NCBI RefSeq assembly: GCF_003096555.1
Contig: NZ_QEKM01000001.1
Coordinates: 2,170,001-2,234,000 of the forward strand
DNA length: 64,000 bases
Reading direction: 5' to 3'
Source of the DNA: Simplicispira sp. 125
GTDB lineage: Bacteria > Pseudomonadota > Gammaproteobacteria > Burkholderiales > Burkholderiaceae_C
The position numbers and the translations under genes are program-made. Below are positions 30,260 to 39,580 of the stretch, piece after piece. The notes below the pieces were generated by a model. That model was not told the origin of the DNA. It did not search any database and saw only the letters and a program-made list of their open reading frames with translations. How positions within the stretch are numbered: the stretch's first letter is position 1; each line of letters starts with the position of its first letter.

Positions 30260-30586
30260 ATGAACGCACGACGAACCACCAGTTTGGCTATCTTTCTTTC
30301 CGTTGCGAGTTTGGCGGCTTGTACCAGCAACGGGAATTACGCTTATACAAACCATCAGCGCAACCGCATCGCTGCCATGGATGCAGACACCGCAGCGCGC
30401 GTGCGGCACATGATCCTGGCCGATAAGCAAATCGCTTTACGCCAGACGGTGACTGTGAACGTAAAGGAGGGCGAAGCCGAATTGCTGGGCGAAGCGCGCA
30501 ACACCCAAGAGCGAGCGCGAGCCCAGGCGATTGCCCAGCGCACACCGGGTGTGCGCAAAGTCAAGAACCTGATGACGCTCCGGTAG
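30260..30586 (+). CDS. BON-domain lipoprotein
   Basis: A 108-residue lipoprotein. The signal peptide ends in a lipobox (ASLAAC-TS), giving a lipidated Cys near residue 21. The rest is one BON domain (VTVNVKEGEAELLGEARNTQERARAQAIAQRTPGVRKVKNLM), a fold that binds phospholipid surfaces in OsmY and DolP. The start at 30260 has GAGAGG upstream. The gene lies just right of the RAYT element and its 3' end overlaps the convergent methyltransferase gene by 26 bases. Envelope maintenance is the likely role. Confidence 0.88.
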   Translation: MNARRTTSLAIFLSVASLAACTSNGNYAYTNHQRNRIAAMDADTAARVRHMILADKQIALRQTVTVNVKEGEAELLGEARNTQERARAQAIAQRTPGVRKVKNLMTLR

Positions 30587-31487
30587 GCAGATCACCTGCG
30601 GGAACCTCCAGCAGCGGCTCCAGTCCGAAGCGCGCTCCCATCGCCTGTTCCAGTCCGAACTCTCGCAAGATGGACCGCAAGCGCTCGGCAGCACTGCGTT
30701 TTTTCTGCCCGTTGTATTTTGCGATGATGAGTTCGTTCTTCATGCTGTGCTCCCAGCCCACCAGTTCTGTCACCGTGACCTGGTAGCCGCTGGCCTCCAG
30801 GTACAGGCAGCGCAGCACATTGGTGATCTGGCTCCCCAGCTCCCGGGTGTGCAATGGATGGCGCCACAATTCAGCCAACGGCGTACGGCCCAATTGCAAG
30901 GCCTTGTCCTTGCGCAAAAATGAGGCCACTTCGGCCTGGCAACACGGCACGATGACCATGGCACGGGCCCTCTTTTGAAGTCCAAATGCAATGGCGTCGT
31001 CGGTCGCTGTGTCACAGGCGTGGAGCGCGGTCACGATGTCGATGCGATCGGGCAACTCGGTCGCGTCGGTCGATTCGGCCACCGACAGATTCAGAAAAGA
31101 CATGCGACCAAAACCCAGCCGGTCGGCCAAGGCGCGGGATTTTTCCACCAGATCGGCGCGGGTTTCGATGCCGTAGATGTGGCCGCGCCCCAGCGCCTTG
31201 AAGTACAGGTCGTACAGAATGAAGCCCAGGTAAGACTTGCCGGCCCCATGGTCGGCAAGCAGGGGGGCATGGCCCTGGGCGCTGAACTCTTCCAGCAACG
31301 GTTCGATGAACTGGAAAAGGTGCGAGACCTGCTTGAGCTTGCGGCGTGAATCCTGGTTCAGGCGGCCATCGCGCGTGAGGATATGCAGCTCTTTGAGCAG
31401 TTCCACCGACTGGCCAGGGCGCAGTTCTGGGATCTCCACGGCAGCGACTGAGACGGGAGCACGGTCTTTTCCACGCAGCGGCTTCAT
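30561..31487 (-). CDS. SAM-dependent methyltransferase (Methyltransf_32 type)
   Basis: A 308-residue protein with a Rossmann-type methyltransferase core: motif I is LLADHGAGKSYLGF, followed by the acidic IYGIETRADLVEK, then LHACDTATDDAI and VPCCQ, the pattern of the METTL25/Methyltransf_32 group. No membrane segment is seen. The substrate is unknown; RNA or protein are possible. Its ATG overlaps the DUF1415 stop (ATGA), so the two are coupled. The 3' end overlaps the convergent BON lipoprotein gene. Confidence 0.82.
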   Translation of the reverse strand: MKPLRGKDRAPVSVAAVEIPELRPGQSVELLKELHILTRDGRLNQDSRRKLKQVSHLFQFIEPLLEEFSAQGHAPLLADHGAGKSYLGFILYDLYFKALGRGHIYGIETRADLVEKSRALADRLGFGRMSFLNLSVAESTDATELPDRIDIVTALHACDTATDDAIAFGLQKRARAMVIVPCCQAEVASFLRKDKALQLGRTPLAELWRHPLHTRELGSQITNVLRCLYLEASGYQVTVTELVGWEHSMKNELIIAKYNGQKKRSAAERLRSILREFGLEQAMGARFGLEPLLEVPAGDLPTGASSGS

Positions 31488-32110
31488 GTATTGCCTTTCT
31501 GTGGCAATTCGGCGTGTGCCACGGGGCAGCGCGCCCCTACATCCAGCGCCTGCCAGCCCTCTGCGCCCATTTCCTCCAGCACCTTCATGTTGCGCTCGTA
31601 GATGGTTTCGGCCTCTGGAAACGCCGCCACAGCCCGGTCGATGCTGTCTTCGCGCAGCAGGTGCAAGGTGGGGTAAGGTGCTCGATTGGTGCAGTTGGTC
31701 ACGTCGTCCACGGTTGTGCCTCCAAACTGGAACGCGGGATGGAACGATGCAATCTGCAAGATGCCCTCCAGGTCCAGTGCGTTCAGCAGTTGGTCGGCCA
31801 ACTCCAGAAAATCGTTGAAGTCGAGAAAATCAGGAAAGCAGGCTGGCGCTATGAGTAGCGTGGTGTCGCGCTCTTCGGGTGAAATCTCGGCAAGGGCCTT
31901 CAGTTCATCGCCAAGCTCTTGTAGCAACTGCGCCCCCTCCGTGGCGCTACTGACAACATAATGGATCTGCCCTTTGCCATGCACACCCTTGGCAAAGGGA
32001 CACAGGTTCAGGCCGATCACAGCGCGCTCCAACCAGCGCACGGTGTCCTGCCACACGATCGCCGCATCGGGCAAAGGAGACTCTGAAAACATGTGGGGTG
32101 ATGCAGTCAT
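31484..32110 (-). CDS. DUF1415 family protein
   Basis: A 208-residue soluble protein of DUF1415, recognised by VIGLNLCPFAKGV near the N-terminus and IASFHPAFQFGG plus APYPTLHLLRE in the second half. The conserved Cys and His suggest a metal or redox site, but the family has no established function. It is translationally coupled to the downstream methyltransferase by an ATGA overlap and follows dgt by 90 bases, so dgt-DUF1415-methyltransferase may be one transcript. Confidence 0.85.
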   Translation of the reverse strand: MTASPHMFSESPLPDAAIVWQDTVRWLERAVIGLNLCPFAKGVHGKGQIHYVVSSATEGAQLLQELGDELKALAEISPEERDTTLLIAPACFPDFLDFNDFLELADQLLNALDLEGILQIASFHPAFQFGGTTVDDVTNCTNRAPYPTLHLLREDSIDRAVAAFPEAETIYERNMKVLEEMGAEGWQALDVGARCPVAHAELPQKGNT

Positions 32111-32200
32111 GGCGTTGCGGGGACAGGAAAGGTAAGCGAGCGTTGGAGCACGATAGCAGACTCTGCCGATGGCTCCAGGCGGTACGCCGCGCAGGCGCGC

Positions 32201-33376
32201 TCAATCGAGCAAACGCTGTCCTGTCAAGCGCTCGTGCTCCCGGGCCGCATAGCGGTCGGTCATGCCGGCGATAAAGTCGGCCACCACCCGCGCTCGGACA
32301 GAAGGCTCTGCTGCACCGTTAGCCCACTCAGCAAAAGACGGTTTCATCTCCGGCGGGGACGCCATGTAAGTCCTGAAGAGGTCGCGAACAATCTGGCTGG
32401 CGTTGCCCATGGTCTGAACCACCTGTTCATGGCGGTAAAGACGGCTGAGCAGAAAGCTTTTGAGTTCTTGCGACAGCACCCGCATGCTGTCGCCAAAACC
32501 CACGATCGTAGGCATGGTGCGCACCACCTCGACACTGGAGGGGACGGACTGCGCCAATGCGGCTTGTGTGGTGTTGATCACATCGTAGACCTGGGCACTG
32601 AGCATGCGCCGGATGGCGTCGTAGAGCAAGCGCCGTTGGCCCGAGGGTGCATCTAACCCAGGGTATTCGGACAAGGCCTCAGCGCGGTATCGGTCAAACA
32701 AGGGGACGTCACGCAGTTGCTCCATCGTCAACAAACCGGAGCGCACACCATCATCGATATCATGGGCGTTGTAGGCAATTTCGTCTGCCAGGTTGCACAG
32801 CTGCGCTTCAAGGCTGGGCTGCTGGCGTACCAGGAACCGCTGCCCCACTCCGCCGGGCTCTGCCGTCTCCAGCGCTTGGGCATTCGCGCGCGAGCAATGC
32901 TTGAGAATGCCCTCTCGCGTTTCAAAGCTGAGATTGAGCCCATCAAACTGTGGATAGCGCCGCTCCAGCAAATCGACAACACGCAGACTCTGCAGGTTGT
33001 GCTCAAACCCCCCGTAGTCGGCCATGCAGGCATTGAGCGCATCCTGCCCGGCATGCCCAAACGGCGTATGCCCCAGGTCGTGTGCCAGCGAGATGGCTTC
33101 CACCAGATCTTCATTGATGCCCAACGATCGCGCTATGGACCGCCCAAGCTGCGCCACCTCCAGCGAATGTGTTAACCGCGTACGGAACAGATCCCCTTCA
33201 TGGTTCAGGAAGACCTGCGTCTTGTAAACCAAGCGGCGGAAAGCCGTCGAGTGCACGATACGGTCCCGGTCGCGTTGGTATTCGGTGCGCGTGAGAGCAG
33301 GCACTTCAGCGTAGCGCCGTCCCCGCGTACGGGCTGGATCGCACGCATAAACTTGCAATGAAGAAAATGTAGTCAA
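32201..33376 (-). CDS. dgt: dGTP triphosphohydrolase-like HD-domain protein
   Basis: A 391-residue Dgt-like enzyme (EC 3.1.5.1 family) that cuts dNTPs to nucleoside and triphosphate. Metal ligands are seen in RLTHSLEV and AHDLGHTPFGHAG, with a later NLADEIAYNAHDID. The start must be TTG at 33376, since the frame closes a few codons upstream and no ATG precedes the conserved YACDPARTRGRRYAE. The palindromic repeat at 33374-33434 abuts this start and supplies CAGGTG as ribosome site. Next to aroB, as in many Burkholderiales. Confidence 0.92.
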   Translation of the reverse strand: MTTFSSLQVYACDPARTRGRRYAEVPALTRTEYQRDRDRIVHSTAFRRLVYKTQVFLNHEGDLFRTRLTHSLEVAQLGRSIARSLGINEDLVEAISLAHDLGHTPFGHAGQDALNACMADYGGFEHNLQSLRVVDLLERRYPQFDGLNLSFETREGILKHCSRANAQALETAEPGGVGQRFLVRQQPSLEAQLCNLADEIAYNAHDIDDGVRSGLLTMEQLRDVPLFDRYRAEALSEYPGLDAPSGQRRLLYDAIRRMLSAQVYDVINTTQAALAQSVPSSVEVVRTMPTIVGFGDSMRVLSQELKSFLLSRLYRHEQVVQTMGNASQIVRDLFRTYMASPPEMKPSFAEWANGAAEPSVRARVVADFIAGMTDRYAAREHERLTGQRLLD

Positions 33377-33434
33377 ATTGGCACCTGACGCTTATTCTAT
33401 AAGCGCCACCAGCTATCAATTTGATTGTGCATCA
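33374..33434 (+). repeat. Dispersed palindromic element, copy 6
   Basis: TGACGCTT, 7 nt, AAGCGCCA, CC, AGCTAT, 7 nt, ATTGT. Its right edge is the TGA stop of aroB (33432-33434) and its left edge is the TTG start of dgt (33374-33376), so it fills the whole gap between them. Confidence 0.85.
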
Positions 33435-34577
33435 AAGACAGCAGGCATCGATGACTTCGCGCACCAGCGCATCGGGCGCTGCGCGTACTACGGCGCGCCC
33501 TGGGCCTTCGATCAACACAAAACGAATTTCCCCGGCTTCGGCCTTTTTATCGACCCGCATGAGCTCCAGGTAACGCCCCGCATTGTCGGCGGCATCCAGG
33601 ACCGGGCCGCGCAGCGGCAGACCAGCCCGTTGCACCAATGCGCGCAACCGCTGCACGTAGGCGGCATCCACCAAACCCAGCCGATGGGACAGCTCAATGG
33701 CCATCACCATGCCGGCCCCAACACCCTCACCATGCAGCCATGCTCCGTATCCCATGCCGGCTTCAATGGCATGGCCAAAAGTGTGGCCAAAATTCAAAAT
33801 CGCCCGTAGACCCGCCTCCCGCTCATCCTGCCCCACGACCCAGGCCTTGATCTCGCAGCTGCGGCGCACCGCATGCGCAAGCGCATCACGGTCACGGGCC
33901 AGCAAGGCATCCATGGACGATTCGAGCCACTCCATGAAAGCCATGTCGGCAATCGGCCCATATTTGATGACTTCAGCCAACCCGGCGGACAGTTCGCGCT
34001 GCGGCAACGTGTCGAGGGTGGAGAGATCGCAAACCACCAGTAGAGGTTGGTAGAAAGCACCAATCATGTTCTTGCCCAGCGGGTGGTTAATGGCCGTCTT
34101 CCCTCCCACAGAGGAATCCACCTGCGCCAGCAAAGTTGTAGGTACCTGGACAAAGGGCACGCCGCGCATGTAGCACGCTGCAGCAAATCCAGTCATGTCA
34201 CCCACAACACCTCCGCCCAGCGCAAAGAGCACTGTTTTGCGATCGCAACCGTTCTCCAGTAGTGCGTCAAAGATCAAGTTCAGGGTTTGCCAGGTTTTGT
34301 GTTCTTCACCGTCGGGGAGTTGAACGACATGGACAACGGAGTAACACTGCTTGAGGGACTGTACGAGCGCCGCACCATGCAATGGCCACACGGTCGTGTT
34401 GGTGACAACCAGTGCACACGGTGCGCGGGGTAGCGCCGAATGCTGGTACAGCGTTGAAAGGCAAGACGCAGCGATCTGGATTTCATAGCTGCGATCCCCC
34501 AGATCGATTTCCAGCTTGCGCGTCCCTCGGTCTGAAAGAGATTCAGGCATTTCGTATTTATTCTCGGTTTCTTGCAT
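33432..34577 (-). CDS. aroB: 3-Dehydroquinate synthase
   Basis: A 381-residue AroB (EC 4.2.3.4), the second shikimate-pathway enzyme. NAD and substrate motifs are clear: [36 protein letters not shown], and zinc ligands in [11 protein letters not shown]. The N-terminus is uncertain: ATG 34577 (MQETENKYE) or ATG 34550 (MPESLSDRG); homology begins near [13 protein letters not shown] strong terminator lies just upstream at 34628-34653, so aroB needs its own promoter in the short gap. The stop is in a palindromic repeat. aroK, normally just upstream after pilQ, is absent. Confidence 0.95.
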   Translation of the reverse strand: MQETENKYEMPESLSDRGTRKLEIDLGDRSYEIQIAASCLSTLYQHSALPRAPCALVVTNTTVWPLHGAALVQSLKQCYSVVHVVQLPDGEEHKTWQTLNLIFDALLENGCDRKTVLFALGGGVVGDMTGFAAACYMRGVPFVQVPTTLLAQVDSSVGGKTAINHPLGKNMIGAFYQPLLVVCDLSTLDTLPQRELSAGLAEVIKYGPIADMAFMEWLESSMDALLARDRDALAHAVRRSCEIKAWVVGQDEREAGLRAILNFGHTFGHAIEAGMGYGAWLHGEGVGAGMVMAIELSHRLGLVDAAYVQRLRALVQRAGLPLRGPVLDAADNAGRYLELMRVDKKAEAGEIRFVLIEGPGRAVVRAAPDALVREVIDACCL

Positions 34578-34620
34578 CGATGGTGATAAATATGGGTGCG
34601 GGTCACAAAACAACGGTACC

Positions 34621-34658
34621 AAAAAAAAGCCCCTTGGATGCATCCAAGGGGCTTTTTC
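34621..34658 (-). terminator. Bidirectional-looking terminator between lipoprotein gene and aroB
   Basis: A perfect 13-bp stem palindrome (AGCCCCTTGGATG / CATCCAAGGGGCT) with an A-tract to its left and T-tract to its right. On the minus strand it ends in eight Ts, so it should stop transcription of the Ig-domain lipoprotein and pil genes before aroB. Confidence 0.92.
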
Positions 34659-34741
34659 TCAAGACTCAGGACAGACAGGAATTGTATTTCTCAATACCCT
34701 GTGCTGCCCGGACAGAGTGCCTATGATCTGTGAAGACCAAA

Positions 34742-36202
34742 TCAACCGACAACGATGGTGACTTGGCGCCTCACGACCAGACTGCCCCGCGTGGCGGTGA
34801 CGATGAAAGTGAAGGTGCCCTTAGCGGTCGGCGTGCCTGAGATAGTACCGTCGGCAGCCAGTGCCAGTCCGGGAGGCAAGTTCCCCGTGACCGTCCATAC
34901 TACCGGAATCGCTGGGTCGCCAATCGAGAACGAGAGGGTGTGTGAATATTGTTCGCCCAATTTTCCTCCAGGCAAGGCGCAGGGCTTGCTGACGTCGCTA
35001 TCGCAGCCGTCAATAGCAAGATCACCTTCTACCTTGATCTTCACGTTCTTGGTCAACGGGACATCGGTGTAATCGGTCACGGTCACCACCACGTTGTAAG
35101 TCCCCTTCGGTGCAGTGGGTGTGCCGGTGATCACGCCGTCAGCGCTCAAATTGAGGCCCGTGGGCAACCCGCTGCTTGTCCACATGTAGGGTGGCACGCC
35201 GCCCTGTGCGGTCAATGCATACGAGAACGCCATGCCATTGGTGACCGTTATTTCTGTGTCCGTAATCGCCAGCGGAACCGTTCTGATGGCCTTGTGCACA
35301 CCGATGGCCATGAGTTGCATCACGGGATCCTGGATACCGTTGCTTACGTCGTTGTCGAAACGATCCGAAGTCAGTTCCAGCAGAATGACGCCTGCGCTTG
35401 GCCCGCTGGAGATCGCGAACAGTCCCTCGCCCCCAATGGTCTTGACCTGAATCGTGCTTCCCGACTGGCCTCCCTGCAACAGGCGCGATCCCGCAGATGC
35501 GCCGAATGGGCGAATGCTGACCTGCAGATTGGCAGCAACTGGATCAGGAGCCGGTTGATTCGCATCATCCATCACCTTTGCACTTATGGCGACGCTTTTA
35601 GGCAGGTTAAATGTATTGGTACTCGTACCCAGATAGCCAGGAGCCTGGGCTGTTCCAGTCACGCTGGCTGGCTTGCCGGTTGCCGCACCCACCACAATAT
35701 CGACACTCGCGCTGGAAACCAGCTTATCTGCTGGGTTAGTGACCGTGCAGACAATGCGGGCAGTCCCTGCCTTATCTCCTGCATGGAAATGGAACGAATT
35801 TCCGCCCGAGTTGGAATCAAGCACGATGTTGCGATAAGCGCCTGGGACTTTAATTTTTCCGCCCATTCCATCGTCGACTTCAACCATGTGCTCATCTTTA
35901 CCATCAAGATAATACAAAGCACCAGACTCCAGGCCACCAGCGACATTGCAGCCAAAAATTTCCTTCCCTCCGGGAATTGGAGCACTGCCTTCACGTGCCT
36001 CGACGTAGAGCGTGGTCGTGAAGGGCGAATACGCTCCAATACCAGCTCTTTCATTCGCAATATTCAGAGGCAATTGAGTTTTGGCCGCCTTCACTGAAAT
36101 CGAATAAGGCAAACTGCTGTCCCCGGGGCTACCGCCACCGCCCCCGCAGGCCGTCAGCACGGCAACCGATGCCGTCGCTATAAATTTGAAAATCTTTTGC
36201 AT
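34742..36202 (-). CDS. Lipoprotein with Ig-like (He_PIG) repeats
   Basis: A 486-residue exported lipoprotein. The signal ends in the lipobox VLTAC-GGGGGS, with a glycine spacer. The C-terminal third has two putative Ig domains, each with a PP-W-x-x-S/G-L/N-P-x-G-L-x-L-x-x-DG-x-I-x-GTPT core (near residues 335-390 and 425-480). The N-terminal portion has no family that I recognise. It starts 23 bases after pilQ with AGAGGA as ribosome site, so it is cotranscribed with pilMNOPQ, and ends at a strong terminator. Base composition is visibly lower in GC than flanking genes. It occupies the place where aroK is expected. A surface role linked to pili is possible, not shown. Confidence 0.8.
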   Translation of the reverse strand: MQKIFKFIATASVAVLTACGGGGGSPGDSSLPYSISVKAAKTQLPLNIANERAGIGAYSPFTTTLYVEAREGSAPIPGGKEIFGCNVAGGLESGALYYLDGKDEHMVEVDDGMGGKIKVPGAYRNIVLDSNSGGNSFHFHAGDKAGTARIVCTVTNPADKLVSSASVDIVVGAATGKPASVTGTAQAPGYLGTSTNTFNLPKSVAISAKVMDDANQPAPDPVAANLQVSIRPFGASAGSRLLQGGQSGSTIQVKTIGGEGLFAISSGPSAGVILLELTSDRFDNDVSNGIQDPVMQLMAIGVHKAIRTVPLAITDTEITVTNGMAFSYALTAQGGVPPYMWTSSGLPTGLNLSADGVITGTPTAPKGTYNVVVTVTDYTDVPLTKNVKIKVEGDLAIDGCDSDVSKPCALPGGKLGEQYSHTLSFSIGDPAIPVVWTVTGNLPPGLALAADGTISGTPTAKGTFTFIVTATRGSLVVRRQVTIVVG

Positions 36203-36225
36203 TTTCTGTCCTCTTCTATATCAAT

Positions 36226-38355
36226 TTATCGAGAAGCTGATTTATCTGTGATCACCTTGGGGGTGATGAAGATCAGCATTTCTTGCTTGTTTGCCTGTTT
36301 TGTGCGCGTTTTAAAGAGATTTCCTACACCTGGAATATCGCCCAAGAAAGGAACTTTCGCTTCAGTTTCATCTTCGAACAATTCAAAAATTCCACCAATC
36401 ACAACGGTACCACCATTTTCAACCAACACCTGCGTCTTAATTCTTTTCGTATTGATTGCACGAACGTTATTCAAAACCTCACCTGGACTGTCTTTATTTA
36501 CATCCAGATCCAAGATGATATTTCCCTCTGGGGTAATCTGAGGCAAAACTTCCAGTTTCAAAACGGCCTTCTTGAATGCGATGATCGTGCCACCATTGGG
36601 TGCAGTGACAGGGTATGGAAACTCAGTACCTTGCTCAATAGATGCCTTGGTCTGATCGGCAGTGACAACCCGGGGGCTGGACACAATCTTGCCTTTTCCA
36701 TCTGCCTCCATGGCAGAAATTTCCAGATTCAGGAAGCGGTTCGCAGCCGAGTTGAAGATCGAAATAGCAAAACTCGTCGGATCGTATCCACCTTGGGCTT
36801 GTGCAGGCAGGTTGACAAAATTACCCAAAGTATTCACCGCTCCACCTGCGCTGGTCGACGCGACAGCATTGCTGTAACTCGTGCCGACTGCCACTCGGTT
36901 TCCTCCACCGAGGTTGTATCCGCCATCACCACCACGGTTGGCCCGCAAATCAGTTGCGCCCAACCGAACCCCGAGGGACCGGCCGAAGGTATCAGACGCC
37001 TCCACGATGCGCGCCTCAATCATGACCTGCCGAACCGCCACATCCAGTTTGGCGAGTAGTTGGCGCACCTCTTCAAGCTTGGTTGCAGTGTCGGTCACAA
37101 ACAGTTGATTGGTACGCGGCTCGGCGATGGCACTGCCTCGTTCGGACAAGAATCGGTTAGAGGTGCCACCACTGGTCGCTCCACCTGCACTGGTAGTTAG
37201 CTGAACAACCATATCTACCGCTTTGGCATAGTTCATCTGGAACGCCTGCGTACGCAAAGGCTCTAATTTCTGAATGGCAGCCGCCGCTTCGAAATCCTTC
37301 TTTGTACGATCATCAATCTCGTCCTTGGGCGCAATCCAGAGCACATTGCCCGTCTTACGCATCCCCAGCCCCTTGGCCTCCATGATGATTTGCAGTGCCT
37401 GATCCCACGGCACATCCTGCAGACGCAGCGTCATGGCACCCGTCACGGTATCGGAGGTGACGATATTGATATTGGTAAAGTCTGCAAAAACAGCCAAAAG
37501 AGAGCGAAGCTCGATACTCTGAAAATTTAATGAAAGTTTTTCATTGCTATAGCCAGGCCCTTGGCTCAACTTGTTGAGATCCACCTTCTTCTGACGGACT
37601 TCGATCACAAATTGGTTATCGCTCTGGTACGCACTGTGCTCCCAGTCACCAACAGGCTCAATGACCATGCGGACATGGTCGCCTTGTTCAGTGGTCGTCA
37701 CCATCTGCACTGGAGTCCCGAAATCAGCAACATCCAGGCGGCGGCGCAAACCTTCTGGTAGCGAAGAACGGGTGAAATCAACCGTCAATCCTTTGCCTAC
37801 CTGTCGCAAATCGACCCCCACCTGGCTGCTGGCCAAGCCTATGACAATTCGGCCAGAACCATCTGGACCACGGCGAAAATCGACATCCTTGATAGGAAGG
37901 ATATCGTTGGTACCAGCTTCCGCAAAGACAGTGGACGGTTTTGGCTGACTGGCACCCGACGCAACCGGGTCCAGCTGAATCAGCAGCGCTTTGCCCTGGA
38001 GTTCGGCCCGATAAGAAGTCGCCTGCTTGAGGTTGAGCACCACACGCGACCGCCCTCCTGCCTGCACCACATTGACCGACTTCAAATTACCCTGGTTGAC
38101 CTCCACCATGGAACGGCCCATGGCGTTACTGGCACCGGGAAAATCGAGCGCGATCCGTGCCGGCGACTGCGTAGTAAAACCGGTGGGAACGGCACCTAAC
38201 GGCTCGGACATCTCAATCCGGACGACTTCGGCACCCGCCTGCATGCTGCCTGTAACAGATTCGATAGCCCCCTCAGCCCAGGCGAATGACGCCAGACATG
38301 TGGCAACGGCCACAACTGCTGCACGATTAATAATTTTCATGGTCTTTTGCTTCAT
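36226..38355 (-). CDS. pilQ: Type IV pilus secretin
   Basis: A 709-residue PilQ forming the outer-membrane pore for type IV pili. After a signal peptide there are two AMIN domains (about 30-250) that bind peptidoglycan, a secretin N domain (NFQSIELRSLLAVFADFTNINIV is its start), and the secretin core ending NNVRAINTKRIKTQVLVENGGTVVIGG and the FKTRTKQANKQEMLIFITPKVI terminus. ATG 38355 overlaps the pilP stop and has GGAGG seven bases upstream. It is the last pil gene of the unit, followed by the lipoprotein. Confidence 0.97.
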   Translation of the reverse strand: MKQKTMKIINRAAVVAVATCLASFAWAEGAIESVTGSMQAGAEVVRIEMSEPLGAVPTGFTTQSPARIALDFPGASNAMGRSMVEVNQGNLKSVNVVQAGGRSRVVLNLKQATSYRAELQGKALLIQLDPVASGASQPKPSTVFAEAGTNDILPIKDVDFRRGPDGSGRIVIGLASSQVGVDLRQVGKGLTVDFTRSSLPEGLRRRLDVADFGTPVQMVTTTEQGDHVRMVIEPVGDWEHSAYQSDNQFVIEVRQKKVDLNKLSQGPGYSNEKLSLNFQSIELRSLLAVFADFTNINIVTSDTVTGAMTLRLQDVPWDQALQIIMEAKGLGMRKTGNVLWIAPKDEIDDRTKKDFEAAAAIQKLEPLRTQAFQMNYAKAVDMVVQLTTSAGGATSGGTSNRFLSERGSAIAEPRTNQLFVTDTATKLEEVRQLLAKLDVAVRQVMIEARIVEASDTFGRSLGVRLGATDLRANRGGDGGYNLGGGNRVAVGTSYSNAVASTSAGGAVNTLGNFVNLPAQAQGGYDPTSFAISIFNSAANRFLNLEISAMEADGKGKIVSSPRVVTADQTKASIEQGTEFPYPVTAPNGGTIIAFKKAVLKLEVLPQITPEGNIILDLDVNKDSPGEVLNNVRAINTKRIKTQVLVENGGTVVIGGIFELFEDETEAKVPFLGDIPGVGNLFKTRTKQANKQEMLIFITPKVITDKSASR

Positions 38356-38897
38356 TTCTTCGCCTCCTCCTGCAGTTCCAGCGATGTGGCGCGCTCTATC
38401 CAGTCACCCGTAGCGTCCTGCACAATTTCGCGAATCTGGATGGCCGTTTCCGTAATGGCAGTGATCCGCCCATAGTTCTGTCCAAGATAGTTGCCCACCT
38501 GCACTTGGTACAAAAGATTGTCCACCTTCAACAAAGCCGTCGGCTTGCTCGTCTTGTTCAAACTGCCCACCATGGCCATGACATCGAGCGGAAAGGCTTC
38601 CAGCGGTTCTTTTCGGCGTGCCATTTCAGGCGCGATCAGCGCTGCATTCGATGCCACCTGCGAAGATTCGCGCCGCAAAGCCTGGGTCAATTTAAGCGAA
38701 TTGAACGGCTCCATTCCCGCATCGGCGGTATAGGGCTGTGGATTGAATTGCTTGGGTTCTGCGATCGGCGTGACGCGCGGCTTCGCCTGCGCCCGTTCGT
38801 CGGACATCCATTGACGAAGCTCATCTTCACCTGATGAACTACAACCCAATAACGAACTCACACACAGCGCGATGAATGCAATCGGCAGGAATTTCAT
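38352..38897 (-). CDS. pilP: Type IV pilus lipoprotein PilP
   Basis: A 181-residue inner-membrane lipoprotein that links the PilNO subcomplex to PilQ. The lipobox is SLLGC-SSSG. The conserved C-terminal beta domain includes LYQVQVGNYLGQNYGRITAI and IREIVQDATGDWIERATSLEL. It overlaps pilO and pilQ by four bases on each side. Confidence 0.96.
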   Translation of the reverse strand: MKFLPIAFIALCVSSLLGCSSSGEDELRQWMSDERAQAKPRVTPIAEPKQFNPQPYTADAGMEPFNSLKLTQALRRESSQVASNAALIAPEMARRKEPLEAFPLDVMAMVGSLNKTSKPTALLKVDNLLYQVQVGNYLGQNYGRITAITETAIQIREIVQDATGDWIERATSLELQEEAKK

Positions 38898-39577
38898 TTT
38901 TTCGCTCCTGCTTTTTTTCCATCCCGTTGTGCCTGCACTTCTTCCGGATCAAGATAACGGAAAGTGCGCGCTGTCGCATCCATGGTCAGGTTCCCACTCA
39001 ACTTGTCCTTTACCGATACGCCAATAGAAATATCATTCAAGGTCACAATGCGCGACAAATTGGCAATATCGGCTGCAAATGCCCCCATATCGTGGTATTT
39101 GCCAGTGACTCGCACGGCAATCGGCAATTCAGCGTAATACTCCCGCACCACGATCTGCCCGGGCCGAAACAGCTCAAACTGTAAGCTGCGCCCCAGACCA
39201 GCCTGGTTGATATCAGACAGCAGTGCTGCCATTTCAGCTTTGCTGGGCAGTTGTTTTTCCAGTTGGATCACGTACTGCTGCACCTGCTCACGCTGCTTCT
39301 TCAAGAGATCAAGACTGACCGCTTTCTGCAGCTTCTTTTGGTAGTCCTGCCGCAATGTCTGCTCAGTCGCACGCTCACTCTCCAGTTCCACCTCATAGTC
39401 TGTGAGTTTGACGAACCATAATGCGACTGCTACGCCTACCGCCAAGAAAAAGCACAGCAAATAGCGCGGCAAAGGTGGCCAGAGCGAGGGATCTTTGGTA
39501 TCCAGATTCTTGAACTGGCGCGCCAATTGCTCCTGCAACTGCGCCATATCGATATTAGAAGCTTGTTTCTTTGCCAT
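38894..39577 (-). CDS. pilO: Type IV pilus assembly protein PilO
   Basis: A 227-residue inner-membrane protein: cytoplasmic N-terminus, one transmembrane helix near residues 40-58, a coiled coil (about 65-115), then a ferredoxin-like periplasmic domain (LLSDINQAGLGRSLQFELFRPG). It pairs with PilN in the alignment complex. Start is four bases after the pilN stop; the stop overlaps pilP. Confidence 0.95.
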   Translation of the reverse strand: MAKKQASNIDMAQLQEQLARQFKNLDTKDPSLWPPLPRYLLCFFLAVGVAVALWFVKLTDYEVELESERATEQTLRQDYQKKLQKAVSLDLLKKQREQVQQYVIQLEKQLPSKAEMAALLSDINQAGLGRSLQFELFRPGQIVVREYYAELPIAVRVTGKYHDMGAFAADIANLSRIVTLNDISIGVSVKDKLSGNLTMDATARTFRYLDPEEVQAQRDGKKAGAKK

Positions 39578-39580
39578 AGC

